Shown one piece after another: positions 1 through 8,443 of a stretch of DNA of 64,000 nucleotides. How positions within the stretch are numbered: position 1 is the stretch's first letter; each line of letters starts with the position of its first letter. Position numbers and translations under genes: made by a program. Source of the stretch: an uncultured Prevotellaceae bacterium. Lineage in GTDB: Bacteria; Bacteroidota; Bacteroidia; Bacteroidales; Bacteroidaceae. The stretch spans positions 186,001 to 250,000 of the forward strand of contig CADCIB010000002.1 of the NCBI GenBank assembly GCA_902801375.1, read 5' to 3'. The notes below the pieces were generated by a model. The model ran no database searches. It saw nothing but the letters and a program-made list of their open reading frames with translations, and had not been told where the DNA came from.

Positions 1-53
1 TCGGAATCGTAGACGTGCAATTTAATATTTAAAATATCGTTCTCTACTGCCAT
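1..53 (-). CDS. zapA: Cell division protein ZapA, N-terminal end only (partial)
   Basis: Only the first 17 codons are in the window; the gene runs off the left edge. From the ATG at 53-51 the peptide reads MAVENDILNIKLHVYDS, which resembles the first beta strand of Bacteroidetes ZapA, a small protein that binds FtsZ filaments and stabilises the division ring. The gene just upstream encodes a short coiled-coil protein, an arrangement I associate with zapA in this phylum. So few residues are visible that the call leans on context. Confidence 0.5.
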   Translation of the reverse strand, partial: MAVENDILNIKLHVYDS

Positions 54-62
54 CACTCTGTT

Positions 63-356
63 TTATTGTTCGCTCAAGAGCGTGATACATTTGTTCACTT
101 CCCGGATGAGGGATGCGATGCGCTTTTTCGAGGCTTCGATGTCTCCGTCGCTGACTTCAATCATCTTGGCCATCTTGAGGCTATGGTAGTCGTCCTGTGC
201 TTGTTGCAACTGCTGCCTGAGCTGTTCGATGTCCTTCTCGCGGGCATCGACCATCGCGTACAGCTCTTCGTTCTCCTTCTTCACGGCTTTGTATTGGAGA
301 ATGAGCTGCCTCATGCGTGTGGTGAAGAGCTTCAGTTTGTCGTTGCTTTCATTCAT
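63..356 (-). CDS. Small coiled-coil protein upstream of zapA
   Basis: A 97-residue, highly charged protein. Residues about 18-65 are rich in Glu, Gln, Lys and Leu with heptad-like spacing and should form a coiled coil; there is no signal peptide or membrane segment. The stop codon lies 9 nt before the zapA-like start, so the two are probably co-transcribed. Bacteroidetes often have such a ZapB-like or septum-associated coiled-coil gene directly upstream of zapA, so a role in cell division is plausible, but only by inference. Confidence 0.7.
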   Translation of the reverse strand: MNESNDKLKLFTTRMRQLILQYKAVKKENEELYAMVDAREKDIEQLRQQLQQAQDDYHSLKMAKMIEVSDGDIEASKKRIASLIREVNKCITLLSEQ

Positions 357-472
357 ACAGAACTAATTTTGGGGCAAAGTTAAACAAATAATCCGAATCT
401 GCCAAAAAATATCCAACGAAATTTCGTAATTTTAAGCAAATTAATTATTTACTCCCCTTGTTGTAACAAAAA

Positions 473-1090
473 CTAAGCCTGCTCGGCGGGTTTCTTTTCC
501 TTCTTCGCCAGCATCACTACCTGGTAGACGAAGTCGGTCACCCACTTCTGCGAGAAGCCCAGTCGGTGGTTGTAGGTGCGCACGGCCGAAACGGTCTTGA
601 GCACGCCGGCGTCGGTGAAGTCGTTCTTGTTGAAAATGTCGTCCACATGCTTCTCCGTCATCGTGTAGAGGGCTTTCTTGAAGAACGACGGCAGGCGCAA
701 CTTGAACTTCATGAGGTTGCCCGTGAGCATCATCAGGTCTTGCGTGAAGTTCTGGAATTGCACGAGATAGATCTGCACATCCTGCATCTTGCGGCAGTTT
801 TTGCGCACGCTGGCGTCGATCTCCTTGAAGAACGACTCTTCGGTGCCGTAGATTTCGTTCATCATCTTTCGGCAATGCTTCTTCTCGCCGACGCCCAGCT
901 TGTTGTTGACGGTAGGCACGCGGAGCGTGGTCTTGAACATGCGCAGGTCGGGCAGGGCTGCCAGGTTGGTGATGCCTGCGTTCTCGGCGATGGCTGCCTG
1001 GAAATACACGCGCACCAGCGTCATGTAGTCTTCCATACCGCCACGTTTTTCTGTATCCTTTTTTCCGAATATCTTACTGAATATACCCAT
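473..1090 (-). CDS. Conserved hypothetical cytoplasmic protein
   Basis: A 205-residue protein that I do not recognise as a named family. It begins MGIFSKIFGKKDTEK, a basic amphipathic start rather than a signal peptide, and continues as a mostly helical, Lys- and Phe-rich chain with no membrane segment and no catalytic motif that I can see. The tail is very basic (KKEKKPAEQA). It is a stand-alone gene: 116 bases separate it from the coiled-coil gene downstream and about 200 bases from the divergent kinase gene. It is probably a real gene because the frame is long, starts cleanly with ATG and fills the gap between neighbours. Confidence 0.75.
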   Translation of the reverse strand: MGIFSKIFGKKDTEKRGGMEDYMTLVRVYFQAAIAENAGITNLAALPDLRMFKTTLRVPTVNNKLGVGEKKHCRKMMNEIYGTEESFFKEIDASVRKNCRKMQDVQIYLVQFQNFTQDLMMLTGNLMKFKLRLPSFFKKALYTMTEKHVDDIFNKNDFTDAGVLKTVSAVRTYNHRLGFSQKWVTDFVYQVVMLAKKEKKPAEQA

Positions 1091-1232
1091 GTTGTTGATT
1101 TATATTTGGTTTGAGTGTGCAAAGGTACTGCGAAAAAAACAAAATGCAAAATAAAATTGGCAAAAATCGAAATAAATCAGCCTACATCGTTAAAATAAAC
1201 AAAAGAATAAGGTCTAATCGAAAATAATATCG

Positions 1233-1240
1233 TACCTTTG
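1233..1240 (+). promoter_or_regulatory. -7 promoter box of the tyrosine kinase gene
   Basis: TACCTTTG, an exact match to the Bacteroidetes TAnnTTTG -7 box, lies 58 bases before the ATG. No good -33 TTTG is visible 19-21 bases upstream. Confidence 0.55.
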
Positions 1241-1297
1241 CAGCTCGATAGCAATACATATATATAATAAGGAATAAAAAAAGAACAAAATAAAAAC

Positions 1298-3784
1298 ATG
1301 ATCAACGAACAGACCTTACAAATCGACCAGGAAGAGCAGGAAGAACGCTCATCCCTCAATTTCTCAGTCATCTACAGAACGCTCATCCTGTACTGGAAGT
1401 GGTTCTTGCTGTCCATTATCATCTGTCTCGGTGCTGCCTTCCTCTATCTCCGATACACCAAGCCGGTCTACAACACGGTGACCAAAGTGCTCATCAAGGA
1501 AGACAACGGTTCGAGCCGGCGTGGCAAGCGACTGGAAAACATGGCCAACCTGGGCATGATCAACGAGTCGTACGGTATTGAGAACGAGCAGGAAATCATC
1601 GCCTCCCGGGGCATCGCCACTCAGGCCGTGCGCGACTTGAAACTCTACGTGGAGTACGGGCTGAAAGGACGTATCACCACATCGTTGCTCTACAGGACAC
1701 AGCCCATCAACGTCGATATGGACCCGTCGCACCTGGAGAAGCTCAACTCCACCATCGAGTTGCAGATCAAGCGCGAAGGCCCCAACTACCACATCACCGG
1801 TCTCTACTACGTGCCCCTCGACGAGCTGACCAACTCCGGTCCGTTCGCCATCGACCGAACCGTGAACAAGCTTCCGGTGACCATCCGCACGAAGGCCGGC
1901 TACATCACCTTCACTCCCAACGGCAAGATCCTGGAAGACGGACAGACGCTCCTCGTGAGCATCAAGTCGCCCCGCATTGCAGGCTACAGCTACGTGAAGA
2001 ACCTCACCGTGGGCCAGACCTCCAAAGTGTCGAACATCCTGCAGATGCAGTTCAAGGACAAGATAGCCGTCCGCGGCATCGACTACCTCAACCAGCTGGC
2101 CATCTGCTACAACCGCCAGGCCAACGAAGACAAGAACGAGGTGGCCAACCGCACCGAGCAGTTCATCAACTCGCGACTCGAGAAGATCACCGCCGAGCTC
2201 GGAAGCACCGACGGAGCCCTCGAGAGCTACAAGCGCCGCAACAGCATCATCGAGCTCAACATCGACGCCCGCCAGACCTCGGCCAACTCCTCCATCTATG
2301 CGCAGAAGCTGAGCGATGCCAACACGCAGGTGGCTCTCATCAACAGCCTCATCGATGAGATCGCATCGAGCAGCAAGTATCAGGTCATCCCCACCGGCAT
2401 CGGTCTTCAGGACGCCACCTCCATGCAGCTCATCCGCGACTACAACTCGCTCGTGCAGGAGCGTAAGCGCCTGTTGCAGACCGCTTCCGAGAACAGCCCG
2501 ATGGTGGAGCCCCTGACCGCACAGATTGAGGAAATGTCGGGGAGCATCGCCAAAGCTCTCCGCCAGGCACGCCGCAATGCTGAAATCCAGCGCGACGGCA
2601 TCGCCGCCCAGCACGGACAATACGCCTCCGAGATTCAGCGCACACCTGAGCAGGAGCGCATCCTCACCCAGATAGGCCGTCAGCAGGAAGTGCGCACAGG
2701 TCTTTATCTGATGCTCCTCCAGAAGCGTGAGGAGAACTCCATCGAGCTCGCCGCCACCGCCGACAAGGCCAAGATCGTAGAGGCACCCGCCTACGCCGGA
2801 AAGGTAAGCCCCAAGTCGAAGCTCATCTATCTCATCGCACTCATCCTCGGCATTCTCATCCCGTCGATCGTCTGCTACCTCGTCAGCTTCTTCCGCTTCA
2901 AGATTGAGAGCCACGACGACGTAGAGAAACTCACCGACCTGCCCATCCTGGCAGACGTGGCCATCGCCAGCGAGACCGCCAAGACAAAGGCCGATATCGT
3001 GGTGCACGAGAACAAGAACTCGCAGATGGAAGAGATATTCCGCTCCATGCGTACCAACCTGCAGTTCATGCTCAAGGAAGACGAGAAGGTCATCATGTTC
3101 ACCTCCAGCACATCGGGTGAGGGTAAGACGTTCAACGCCGCCAACCTCGCCGTCAGCTTCGCCCTCCTCGGCAAGCGCGTGCTCCTCGTCGGTCTTGACA
3201 TCCGTAAGCCCCGTCTGGCAGAGCTCTTCGAGATCAACGACCACCATCACGGCATCACCACGCTCCTGGTCAAGGACAACGTGTCGTGGGAAGACGTGCA
3301 GGGACAGATACTCAGCTCCGGCATCAACAAGAACCTCGACCTGCTCATGGCCGGTCCCATCCCGCCGAACCCCGCTGAGCTCATCGCACGCACATCGCTC
3401 GACGAAGTGTTCTGCCACCTGAAAGAGCACTACGACTACATCCTCATCGACACCGCGCCTGTAGGACTCGTCACCGATACACTCCAGGTGGGACGCGTGG
3501 CCAACGCCACCGTCTACATGTGCCGTGCCGACTACACACCGAAGGCCACCTTCGGGCTCATCAACAACCTCGCCAAAGAGTTCAAGCTCCCCAACATGGC
3601 CATCGTGCTCAACGGTATCGACATGTCGAAGCGCAAGAACAAGTACTACTACGGCTACGGTTCCTACGGCAAGTACAGCATGTACGGCCACCACAAGTCC
3701 TACGGCTACGGTTCCTATGGCGGCTACGGCAACTACTTCAACAATAGCTACGGCGTGAAGAACGACACGTCGGTGAAGCGCTGA
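1298..3784 (+). CDS. Wzc-type polysaccharide co-polymerase / BY-kinase
   Basis: An 828-residue inner-membrane protein of the bacterial tyrosine kinase family, which controls chain length and export of capsule or exopolysaccharide by autophosphorylation. A Wzz-type domain begins after a first membrane helix (residues about 30-51); a long coiled-coil region fills the middle; a second helix lies near 506-530. The cytoplasmic kinase follows with Walker A SSTSGEGKT near 604, Walker A' VLLVGLDIRKPRL and Walker B YILIDTAPVG. The tail (about 782-822) is an extended run of Tyr and Gly, the expected autophosphorylation cluster but unusually long and repetitive. No polysaccharide biosynthesis genes are adjacent; a HAD phosphatase and a radical SAM gene follow on the same strand. 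Confidence 0.93.
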   Translation: MINEQTLQIDQEEQEERSSLNFSVIYRTLILYWKWFLLSIIICLGAAFLYLRYTKPVYNTVTKVLIKEDNGSSRRGKRLENMANLGMINESYGIENEQEIIASRGIATQAVRDLKLYVEYGLKGRITTSLLYRTQPINVDMDPSHLEKLNSTIELQIKREGPNYHITGLYYVPLDELTNSGPFAIDRTVNKLPVTIRTKAGYITFTPNGKILEDGQTLLVSIKSPRIAGYSYVKNLTVGQTSKVSNILQMQFKDKIAVRGIDYLNQLAICYNRQANEDKNEVANRTEQFINSRLEKITAELGSTDGALESYKRRNSIIELNIDARQTSANSSIYAQKLSDANTQVALINSLIDEIASSSKYQVIPTGIGLQDATSMQLIRDYNSLVQERKRLLQTASENSPMVEPLTAQIEEMSGSIAKALRQARRNAEIQRDGIAAQHGQYASEIQRTPEQERILTQIGRQQEVRTGLYLMLLQKREENSIELAATADKAKIVEAPAYAGKVSPKSKLIYLIALILGILIPSIVCYLVSFFRFKIESHDDVEKLTDLPILADVAIASETAKTKADIVVHENKNSQMEEIFRSMRTNLQFMLKEDEKVIMFTSSTSGEGKTFNAANLAVSFALLGKRVLLVGLDIRKPRLAELFEINDHHHGITTLLVKDNVSWEDVQGQILSSGINKNLDLLMAGPIPPNPAELIARTSLDEVFCHLKEHYDYILIDTAPVGLVTDTLQVGRVANATVYMCRADYTPKATFGLINNLAKEFKLPNMAIVLNGIDMSKRKNKYYYGYGSYGKYSMYGHHKSYGYGSYGGYGNYFNNSYGVKNDTSVKR

Positions 3785-3845
3785 TTATCCTATCGCAAGA
3801 GTCAGTAAAAAAAACGCCTGAAGCAGTTTAGAACAAGAAGAGAAA

Positions 3846-4271
3846 ATGACAATAGCTGTTGATTTCGACGGAACCATCGTCACTCACAAATATCCCGAAA
3901 TCGGAGAAGAAATCCCCTTCGCCACCGAAACCCTGAAGACCCTCATCCGCGAGGGCCACAAAATCATCCTCTGGTCCGTCAGGGAAGGCAAGATGCTCGA
4001 CGAAGCCATCGAGTGGTGCCGGAGGCGAGGCGTGGAGTTCTACGCCGTCAACAAAGACTATCCCGAGGAAGACGTCTCCAAGAACATGTACTTCTCCCGG
4101 AAGCTCAAGGCCGACTATTTCATCGACGACCGAAACATCGGCGGCCTCCCCGACTGGGGAACCATCTACCGCATCATCAACGAGCGGAAAACCTTCGCCG
4201 AAATCATGATGGAAAGGCAGGGACAGACCGAGAAGCCCTACAAACCGAAGAAGAAACACTGGTGGGGCTGA
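3846..4271 (+). CDS. HAD-family phosphatase (BT0820-like)
   Basis: A 141-residue minimal HAD hydrolase. The catalytic motif DFDGT sits at residues 6-10, so D6 is the predicted nucleophile and D8 the general acid; the motif ILWSVREG supplies the second-motif residue, and FIDDRN near residue 95 the acidic pair that binds magnesium. Short cap-less HADs of this kind occur widely in Bacteroidetes; the substrate is unknown. The gene begins 61 bases after the kinase stop and is followed after 18 bases by a radical SAM gene, suggesting one transcript. The basic tail (KPYKPKKKHWWG) is unusual. Confidence 0.85.
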   Translation: MTIAVDFDGTIVTHKYPEIGEEIPFATETLKTLIREGHKIILWSVREGKMLDEAIEWCRRRGVEFYAVNKDYPEEDVSKNMYFSRKLKADYFIDDRNIGGLPDWGTIYRIINERKTFAEIMMERQGQTEKPYKPKKKHWWG

Positions 4272-4289
4272 TAGCAACAAAGCTGCGTG

Positions 4290-5324
4290 ATGGACGTCTA
4301 TTCAATCATCAAATGGTATCATAGCATCAAGAGCCCACGACTCAAACTCTTGGGCATACTGGGGTTGCACCTCCTCCACAGGCGCTACCTCTATATCGCT
4401 ATGGACCCCGCCCTGGCCTGCAACCTCAGGTGCCGCATGTGCTACTTCTCCGACCCGCAGACCGTGAAAGACATGAGCGGACACTTCACCGACGACGACA
4501 TCGAGGCCATCGCCCGCACTGTCTTCCACCGAGGACTCAAGCTACAGATAGGATGCGGCGCCGAACCCACCACCTTCAAAGCCCTCGCAGCCCTCGTCAA
4601 GACAGCCAAAGAGCACGGCATCCCCAACATCTCCATCACCACAAACGGCAACCTCCTCACCCTCGAGAGCCTCCGCCAGCTCGTGGAAAACGGGCTCGAC
4701 GAGCTCATACTCTCCACTCACGGGCTGACGAAAGACGTCTACGAGAGCCTCATGGTCAGGGCAAGCTTCGAGCGGTTCCAGCAGCTGCTCGGCCACGTGG
4801 CCACCGTCAGGAAAGACCACCCCCAGCTGCGCTTCCGCATCAACTACACCATGTGTGCCGACAACATGGACGACCTCAAGCACTTCCCCGAAGTCTTCCG
4901 CAATGCCAAGCCCGACGTCATCCAGCTGCGGCCGGTGCAGGACATCGGCAGCGAAGCCTACGACAACTACTCCGTCGACCCCATCCTCGGCAAGTACAAG
5001 GAATGCGTGGAGCCCATCGTCGACTATTGCGCCGCCAACAAGATCACCTGCCTCTATCCCAAGGCTGACAACCTCAGCGTCATCGACCACGACAACAAGA
5101 AGATGGTCCACCTCAACTCCGTCGTCGACATGCTGCCCTACTTCCACCTCTCCCCCTTCCGCGGATGGAAGGAGGAATTCAACCCCTACACCGAGACCTT
5201 CGAGCAGTTCGCCCGTCGAACCCACCGCGTCCGCAACATCCTGCGCATGCTCTTCGGCTGGCACCCCGCCAGCGTCAACAACCGCGAGGACACCACCCGT
5301 GCCCTCAACTACAAAGTGCAATAA
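4290..5324 (+). CDS. Radical SAM protein of unknown substrate
   Basis: A 344-residue protein counted from the ATG at 4290; a GTG three bases earlier would add one residue. The cluster-binding motif CNLRCRMC places C44, C48 and C51 as ligands of the SAM-cleaving [4Fe-4S] cluster. GAEPTTF and the NISITTNGNLL strand fit the usual TIM-barrel core. I see no clear SPASM or twitch cysteine cluster at the C-terminus, so auxiliary clusters are unlikely. The N-terminal 35 residues (IIKWYHSIKSPRLKLLGILGL) resemble a membrane-associating helix. The gene follows the HAD phosphatase closely and probably shares its transcript. The reaction cannot be read from sequence. Confidence 0.88.
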   Translation: MDVYSIIKWYHSIKSPRLKLLGILGLHLLHRRYLYIAMDPALACNLRCRMCYFSDPQTVKDMSGHFTDDDIEAIARTVFHRGLKLQIGCGAEPTTFKALAALVKTAKEHGIPNISITTNGNLLTLESLRQLVENGLDELILSTHGLTKDVYESLMVRASFERFQQLLGHVATVRKDHPQLRFRINYTMCADNMDDLKHFPEVFRNAKPDVIQLRPVQDIGSEAYDNYSVDPILGKYKECVEPIVDYCAANKITCLYPKADNLSVIDHDNKKMVHLNSVVDMLPYFHLSPFRGWKEEFNPYTETFEQFARRTHRVRNILRMLFGWHPASVNNREDTTRALNYKVQ

Positions 5325-5486
5325 TCCCACCCCTTCTCTTATCCCAAATTGAGGTTTTATTTTTGTTATCCCGAATTAGCGAATTAATTCATTGTAATTC
5401 ATTTAATTATTTCTTTCTATAGCCTTTGTGAAAGCAGCGAGGGCGACGGCATTGACGAGCCTTAATCTCTGTGTTGATCCATAAAG
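5325..5486. other. Gap after radical SAM gene, no gene recognised
   Basis: About 160 bases, AT-rich at the start and GC-richer after 5430. It holds only short open stretches (for example a peptide ending LCVDP before the stop at 5481-5483). I see no RNA fold beyond the terminator that follows. Confidence 0.4.
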
Positions 5487-5519
5487 AAAGGGCGCTCCGC
5501 GGGATGCGGGGCGTCCTTT
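5487..5519. terminator. Bidirectional terminator hairpin
   Basis: A 14-bp stem (5487-5500 with 5506-5519, two G-U pairs) closes a 5-base loop. It is followed by TCCGTTTT on the plus strand and by TTTCTTTAT on the minus strand. It lies between two convergent genes and can end both transcripts. Confidence 0.8.
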
Positions 5520-5549
5520 TCCGTTTTATGGCTCTGTGCAAGGTGGGGC

Positions 5550-6092
5550 TTACATCTTGGTGATGATGTCGCGTCCGGCCTTGATGGCTTCCATGTTCAG
5601 GGGGATGAGTCCGTGATGGCGCTCGGGGAGTGTCTTGTAGAGGGCTTTCTCCACGCCTTTGTCGCTGACGACGGGTGCTACCTGGAGGAGTCCGCCGAGT
5701 ACGATCATGTTGAACACTTTGGAGTTCTTGAGCTCAGCGGCTTTGTCCATTGCGTCGATGCGGTAGACGTTGATGTCTTCGCGTGTCGGCGGGTTGATGA
5801 TGCCGTAGCTGTCGTAGATGAGGATTCCGCCCGGCTTGATTTTCGGGAGGAACTTGTCCAATGAAGGCTGGTTGAGCACGATGGCGATGTCGTAGCGGCT
5901 GAGGATGGGCGATGAGATGCGCTCGTCGCTGACGATGACGGTGACGTTGGCGGTACCTCCGCGCTGCTCGGGTCCGTAGGCGGGCATCCACGTTACTTCT
6001 TTGTCTTCCATGAGTCCTGAGTAGGCCAGGATTTTACCCATTGAGAGCACGCCCTGTCCGCCGAAGCCTGAAATGATGATTTCTTTCTTCAT
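5550..6092 (-). CDS. 2-oxoacid:ferredoxin oxidoreductase, gamma subunit
   Basis: A 180-residue subunit of the POR/KOR/VOR family, which oxidatively decarboxylates 2-oxoacids to acyl-CoA and reduces ferredoxin. The N-terminus carries ISGFGGQGV at residues 8-16, the glycine-rich signature of the gamma domain, and MPAYGPEQRGGTANVTV further on, typical of this subunit. It is the last gene of a four-gene minus-strand operon (ferredoxin, alpha, beta, gamma), 14 bases after the beta gene. Substrate (2-oxoglutarate, branched-chain 2-oxoacids or both) is not resolved by sequence alone; the alpha subunit looks VorB-like. Confidence 0.93.
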   Translation of the reverse strand: MKKEIIISGFGGQGVLSMGKILAYSGLMEDKEVTWMPAYGPEQRGGTANVTVIVSDERISSPILSRYDIAIVLNQPSLDKFLPKIKPGGILIYDSYGIINPPTREDINVYRIDAMDKAAELKNSKVFNMIVLGGLLQVAPVVSDKGVEKALYKTLPERHHGLIPLNMEAIKAGRDIITKM

Positions 6093-6106
6093 ATTTTGGT
6101 TTCTCC

Positions 6107-6877
6107 TTATTCGTTAGTTGTATCTTTCAAGTCGCCCTGCGGGTAGAAGGGTATCATGTTTTCGTTCATCCAGCCGTAGGCTTTCTGCGGGGAGAGTTTC
6201 CATCCGCTGTTGCAGGTGGATGTGATTTCTACGAGGCATGATCCTTTGCCTGCCATTGAGGCTTCGAAGGCTTTGCGTATGGCTTTCTTGGCTTTGTTGA
6301 TGTGTCCTACGGTGTCTACGCACTGGCGTGTGACGTAGCATGTGCCTTGGAGCTGTGCTGCGATTTCGGGCATCTTGAGGGGATATCCGTGCAGTTTGGG
6401 GTCGCGTCCGTAGGGGCAGGTGGCTGTCTTCTGTCCAATGAGGGTGGTGGGTGCCATTTGTCCGCCGGTCATGCCGTAGATGGCGTTGTTGACGAAGATG
6501 ATGACGATGTTCTCACCGCGGTTGAGGGCGTGTATGGTCTCGCAGGTGCCGATGCAGGCGAGGTCGCCGTCGCCCTGGTAGGTGAAGACGAGGCGGTCGG
6601 GCCAGAGTCGCTTGATGGCGGTGGCTACGGCGGGTGCGCGTCCGTGTGCTGCTTCCTGCCAGTCGATGTCGATGTAGCGGTAAGCGAACACGGCGCATCC
6701 TACTGGCGAGACGCCTACGGATTTCTCTTCGAGGCCCATTTCTTCGATGACCTCAGCGACGAGTTTGTGAACAACACCATGAGAGCAACCGGGGCAATAG
6801 TGCATGTTGACCTCATTCATCAGAGTTGGCTTCTTGTAAACCAAATTCTCCGGTCTTACTATTTCATTCCTATCCAT
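6107..6877 (-). CDS. 2-oxoacid:ferredoxin oxidoreductase, beta (TPP) subunit
   Basis: A 256-residue thiamine diphosphate-binding subunit. HYCPGCSHG near residues 26-34 gives cysteines of the type that bind the [4Fe-4S] cluster in this family, and GDGDLACIG followed about 25 residues later by FVNN matches the TPP/magnesium motif. It starts 4 bases after the alpha subunit stop and precedes the gamma subunit, so the three subunits are almost certainly translated from one message. An anaerobic route linking 2-oxoacid breakdown or reductive carboxylation to ferredoxin fits a Bacteroidales host. Confidence 0.94.
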   Translation of the reverse strand: MDRNEIVRPENLVYKKPTLMNEVNMHYCPGCSHGVVHKLVAEVIEEMGLEEKSVGVSPVGCAVFAYRYIDIDWQEAAHGRAPAVATAIKRLWPDRLVFTYQGDGDLACIGTCETIHALNRGENIVIIFVNNAIYGMTGGQMAPTTLIGQKTATCPYGRDPKLHGYPLKMPEIAAQLQGTCYVTRQCVDTVGHINKAKKAIRKAFEASMAGKGSCLVEITSTCNSGWKLSPQKAYGWMNENMIPFYPQGDLKDTTNE

Positions 6878-6881
6878 GGCC

Positions 6882-7964
6882 TTACATCAATTTTGTTTTA
6901 ATAGCGTTTACGATTTCATCGGGATCGGGCACGATGCCTCCGAGGCGTCCGAAGTATTCCACGGGGACGGCGCCGTTGACGGCGAGCTTGACGTCTTCGA
7001 CCATCTGTCCGGCGTTGATTTCTGCCACGAGCACACCCTTCTTGCCTTTGGCCATTTCGGCGATCTGCTGGTAGGGGAAGGGGAAGAGGGTGATGGGACG
7101 GAAGAGGCCTACTTTGATGCCTTCTTCGCGTGCGTTCTCGAGTGCTTTCTCAGAGATGCGTGCTGCGCTGCCGAAGCTGACGATGAGGTAGTCGGCGTCT
7201 TCGCATTGCATGGTCTCGTAGCGCACTTCGTTCTGGCGTATCTGCTCGTATTTCTCCTGCAGGTGGATGTTGCGCTGCTCCATCACTTCGGGCTGCAGTT
7301 CGAGCGAGGTGATGATGTTGGGCTGGCGGTCTTTGGAGCGTCCGAAGGTGGCCCAGGGGCATTGCTGCTTGATTTCTTCTTCTGTGCGGCGTGGCTTGTA
7401 GGGCGGGAGTACGATTTTCTCCATCATCTGTCCGATGACGCCGTCGGAGAGGATGCAGGCGGGGTTGCGATACTTGAATGCGAGCTCGAAGGCGAGGTCG
7501 ACGAAGTCGGCCATTTCCTGCACGGATGCGGGTGCGAGGGTGATGACGTAGTAGTCGCCGTTACCGCCGCCGCGTGTGGCCTGGAAATAGTCGGCCTGTG
7601 AGGGCTGGATGGTTCCGAGTCCGGGACCTCCGCGCTGTACGTTGACGAACACGCCCGGCAGTTCGGCGCCTGCGAGATAGGCGATGCCTTCCTGCATCAG
7701 GGCTACACCGGGGCTTGAGGAAGAAGTCATGACTTTCTTTCCTGCGCCGGCTCCACCATAGACCATGTTGATGGAAGCCACTTCGCTCTCGGCCTGTACG
7801 ACGACCATACCGGTTGTTTCCCAGGGCTTGAGCTCGGCCAGTGTTTCAATTACTTCACTCTGCGGGGTGATGGGATAGCCGAAGTATCCGTCACAACCAC
7901 ATCGGATGGCGGCATGGGCGATGGCCTCATTGCCTTTCATCAATTTTACTTCTTGTTCTGCCAT
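6882..7964 (-). CDS. vorB: 2-oxoacid:ferredoxin oxidoreductase, alpha subunit (VorB-like)
   Basis: A 360-residue alpha subunit. GNEAIAHAAIRCGCDGYFGYPITPQSE at the start combines the domain I substrate-binding region with the PITP signature of this family. AESEVASINMVYGGAGAG and SSSSPG motifs follow, then the C-terminal domain II with GSAARISEKAL. Bacteroidetes orthologues of this length are commonly named VorB (3-methyl-2-oxobutanoate dehydrogenase), though 2-oxoglutarate (KorA) is an alternative. The gene starts 3 bases after the ferredoxin-type gene and ends 4 bases before the beta subunit. Confidence 0.92.
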   Translation of the reverse strand: MAEQEVKLMKGNEAIAHAAIRCGCDGYFGYPITPQSEVIETLAELKPWETTGMVVVQAESEVASINMVYGGAGAGKKVMTSSSSPGVALMQEGIAYLAGAELPGVFVNVQRGGPGLGTIQPSQADYFQATRGGGNGDYYVITLAPASVQEMADFVDLAFELAFKYRNPACILSDGVIGQMMEKIVLPPYKPRRTEEEIKQQCPWATFGRSKDRQPNIITSLELQPEVMEQRNIHLQEKYEQIRQNEVRYETMQCEDADYLIVSFGSAARISEKALENAREEGIKVGLFRPITLFPFPYQQIAEMAKGKKGVLVAEINAGQMVEDVKLAVNGAVPVEYFGRLGGIVPDPDEIVNAIKTKLM

Positions 7965-7967
7965 AGG

Positions 7968-8201
7968 TTAGTCCTCCAATCTTTTTTTGTAAACTGTGAT
8001 ACATCCGTCGGGGCATACGATAGCGCACGATGCACAGCCGATACAGTCATCCGGGCGCACGGCCTCAACAAAGGGATAACCATGGACATTGACTTTTTTC
8101 GCAGCCAATGCGATGACATCTTTCGGGCATGCGTCTGCGCAGAGGGCGCATCCTTTGCACCGTTCGGTGTCGACCACAATGGCACCAATAAATTTTGCCA
8201 T
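7968..8201 (-). CDS. Ferredoxin-type 2x[4Fe-4S] subunit of the 2-oxoacid oxidoreductase
   Basis: A 77-residue protein with two classical cluster motifs: C15, C18, C21 and C25 followed by Pro, and C53, C56, C59 and C63 followed by Pro. This is the delta-type subunit that passes electrons out of the oxidoreductase. It is the first gene of the operon; the alpha subunit starts 3 bases downstream. The long gap to the upstream TPR gene (62 bases) probably holds the operon promoter, although I do not see a strong -7 box there. Confidence 0.93.
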   Translation of the reverse strand: MAKFIGAIVVDTERCKGCALCADACPKDVIALAAKKVNVHGYPFVEAVRPDDCIGCASCAIVCPDGCITVYKKRLED

Positions 8202-8263
8202 AATCTTGTTCTTTTATGGGTTACACATATCTCTGATAATGAATACGAATAGTTCTAACAGAT

Positions 8264-8443
8264 TCAGGGGTTGTAGATGTCTTTGCAATAATAGTTCATG
8301 ATGTTGTCGAGCATTTCCTTGGCGTGCAGGGCTGGGCTGTCGGGGTCGAGGTCGATGGCTTCGAGGTAGCAGCTCATGGCTTTTCCCCACTCGCCTCGCT
8401 GGCGATGCTCGTTGCCTTTCTTGTAGTATTCTTCGGCTGTCAT
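8264..8443 (-). CDS. Short TPR-repeat protein
   Basis: A 59-residue protein, [19 protein letters not shown] onwards, forming one complete tetratricopeptide repeat (residues about 3-36, with the W-x-KA and Y-x-x-A-I-x-L-x-P pattern) and a capping helix. The start ATG overlaps the stop of folD in an ATGA arrangement (8440-8443), so translation is likely coupled. Such a small single-repeat protein probably acts as a docking module; its partner is unknown. Bacteroides species carry a similar tiny gene between folD and the oxidoreductase operon (from memory). Confidence 0.8.
   Translation of the reverse strand: MTAEEYYKKGNEHRQRGEWGKAMSCYLEAIDLDPDSPALHAKEMLDNIMNYYCKDIYNP

Noticed and set aside
1364-3694. 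776-codon open frame antisense to the kinase gene
   Set aside because: Composition is that of a shadow frame (excess Val, His, Asp, Gly) and the plus-strand gene is clearly real.
5400-5483. Small gene or gene remnant before the 5.49 kb terminator
   Set aside because: Two frames give tail-like peptides but no start, no recognisable family and no supporting promoter, so I left it as unexplained gap.
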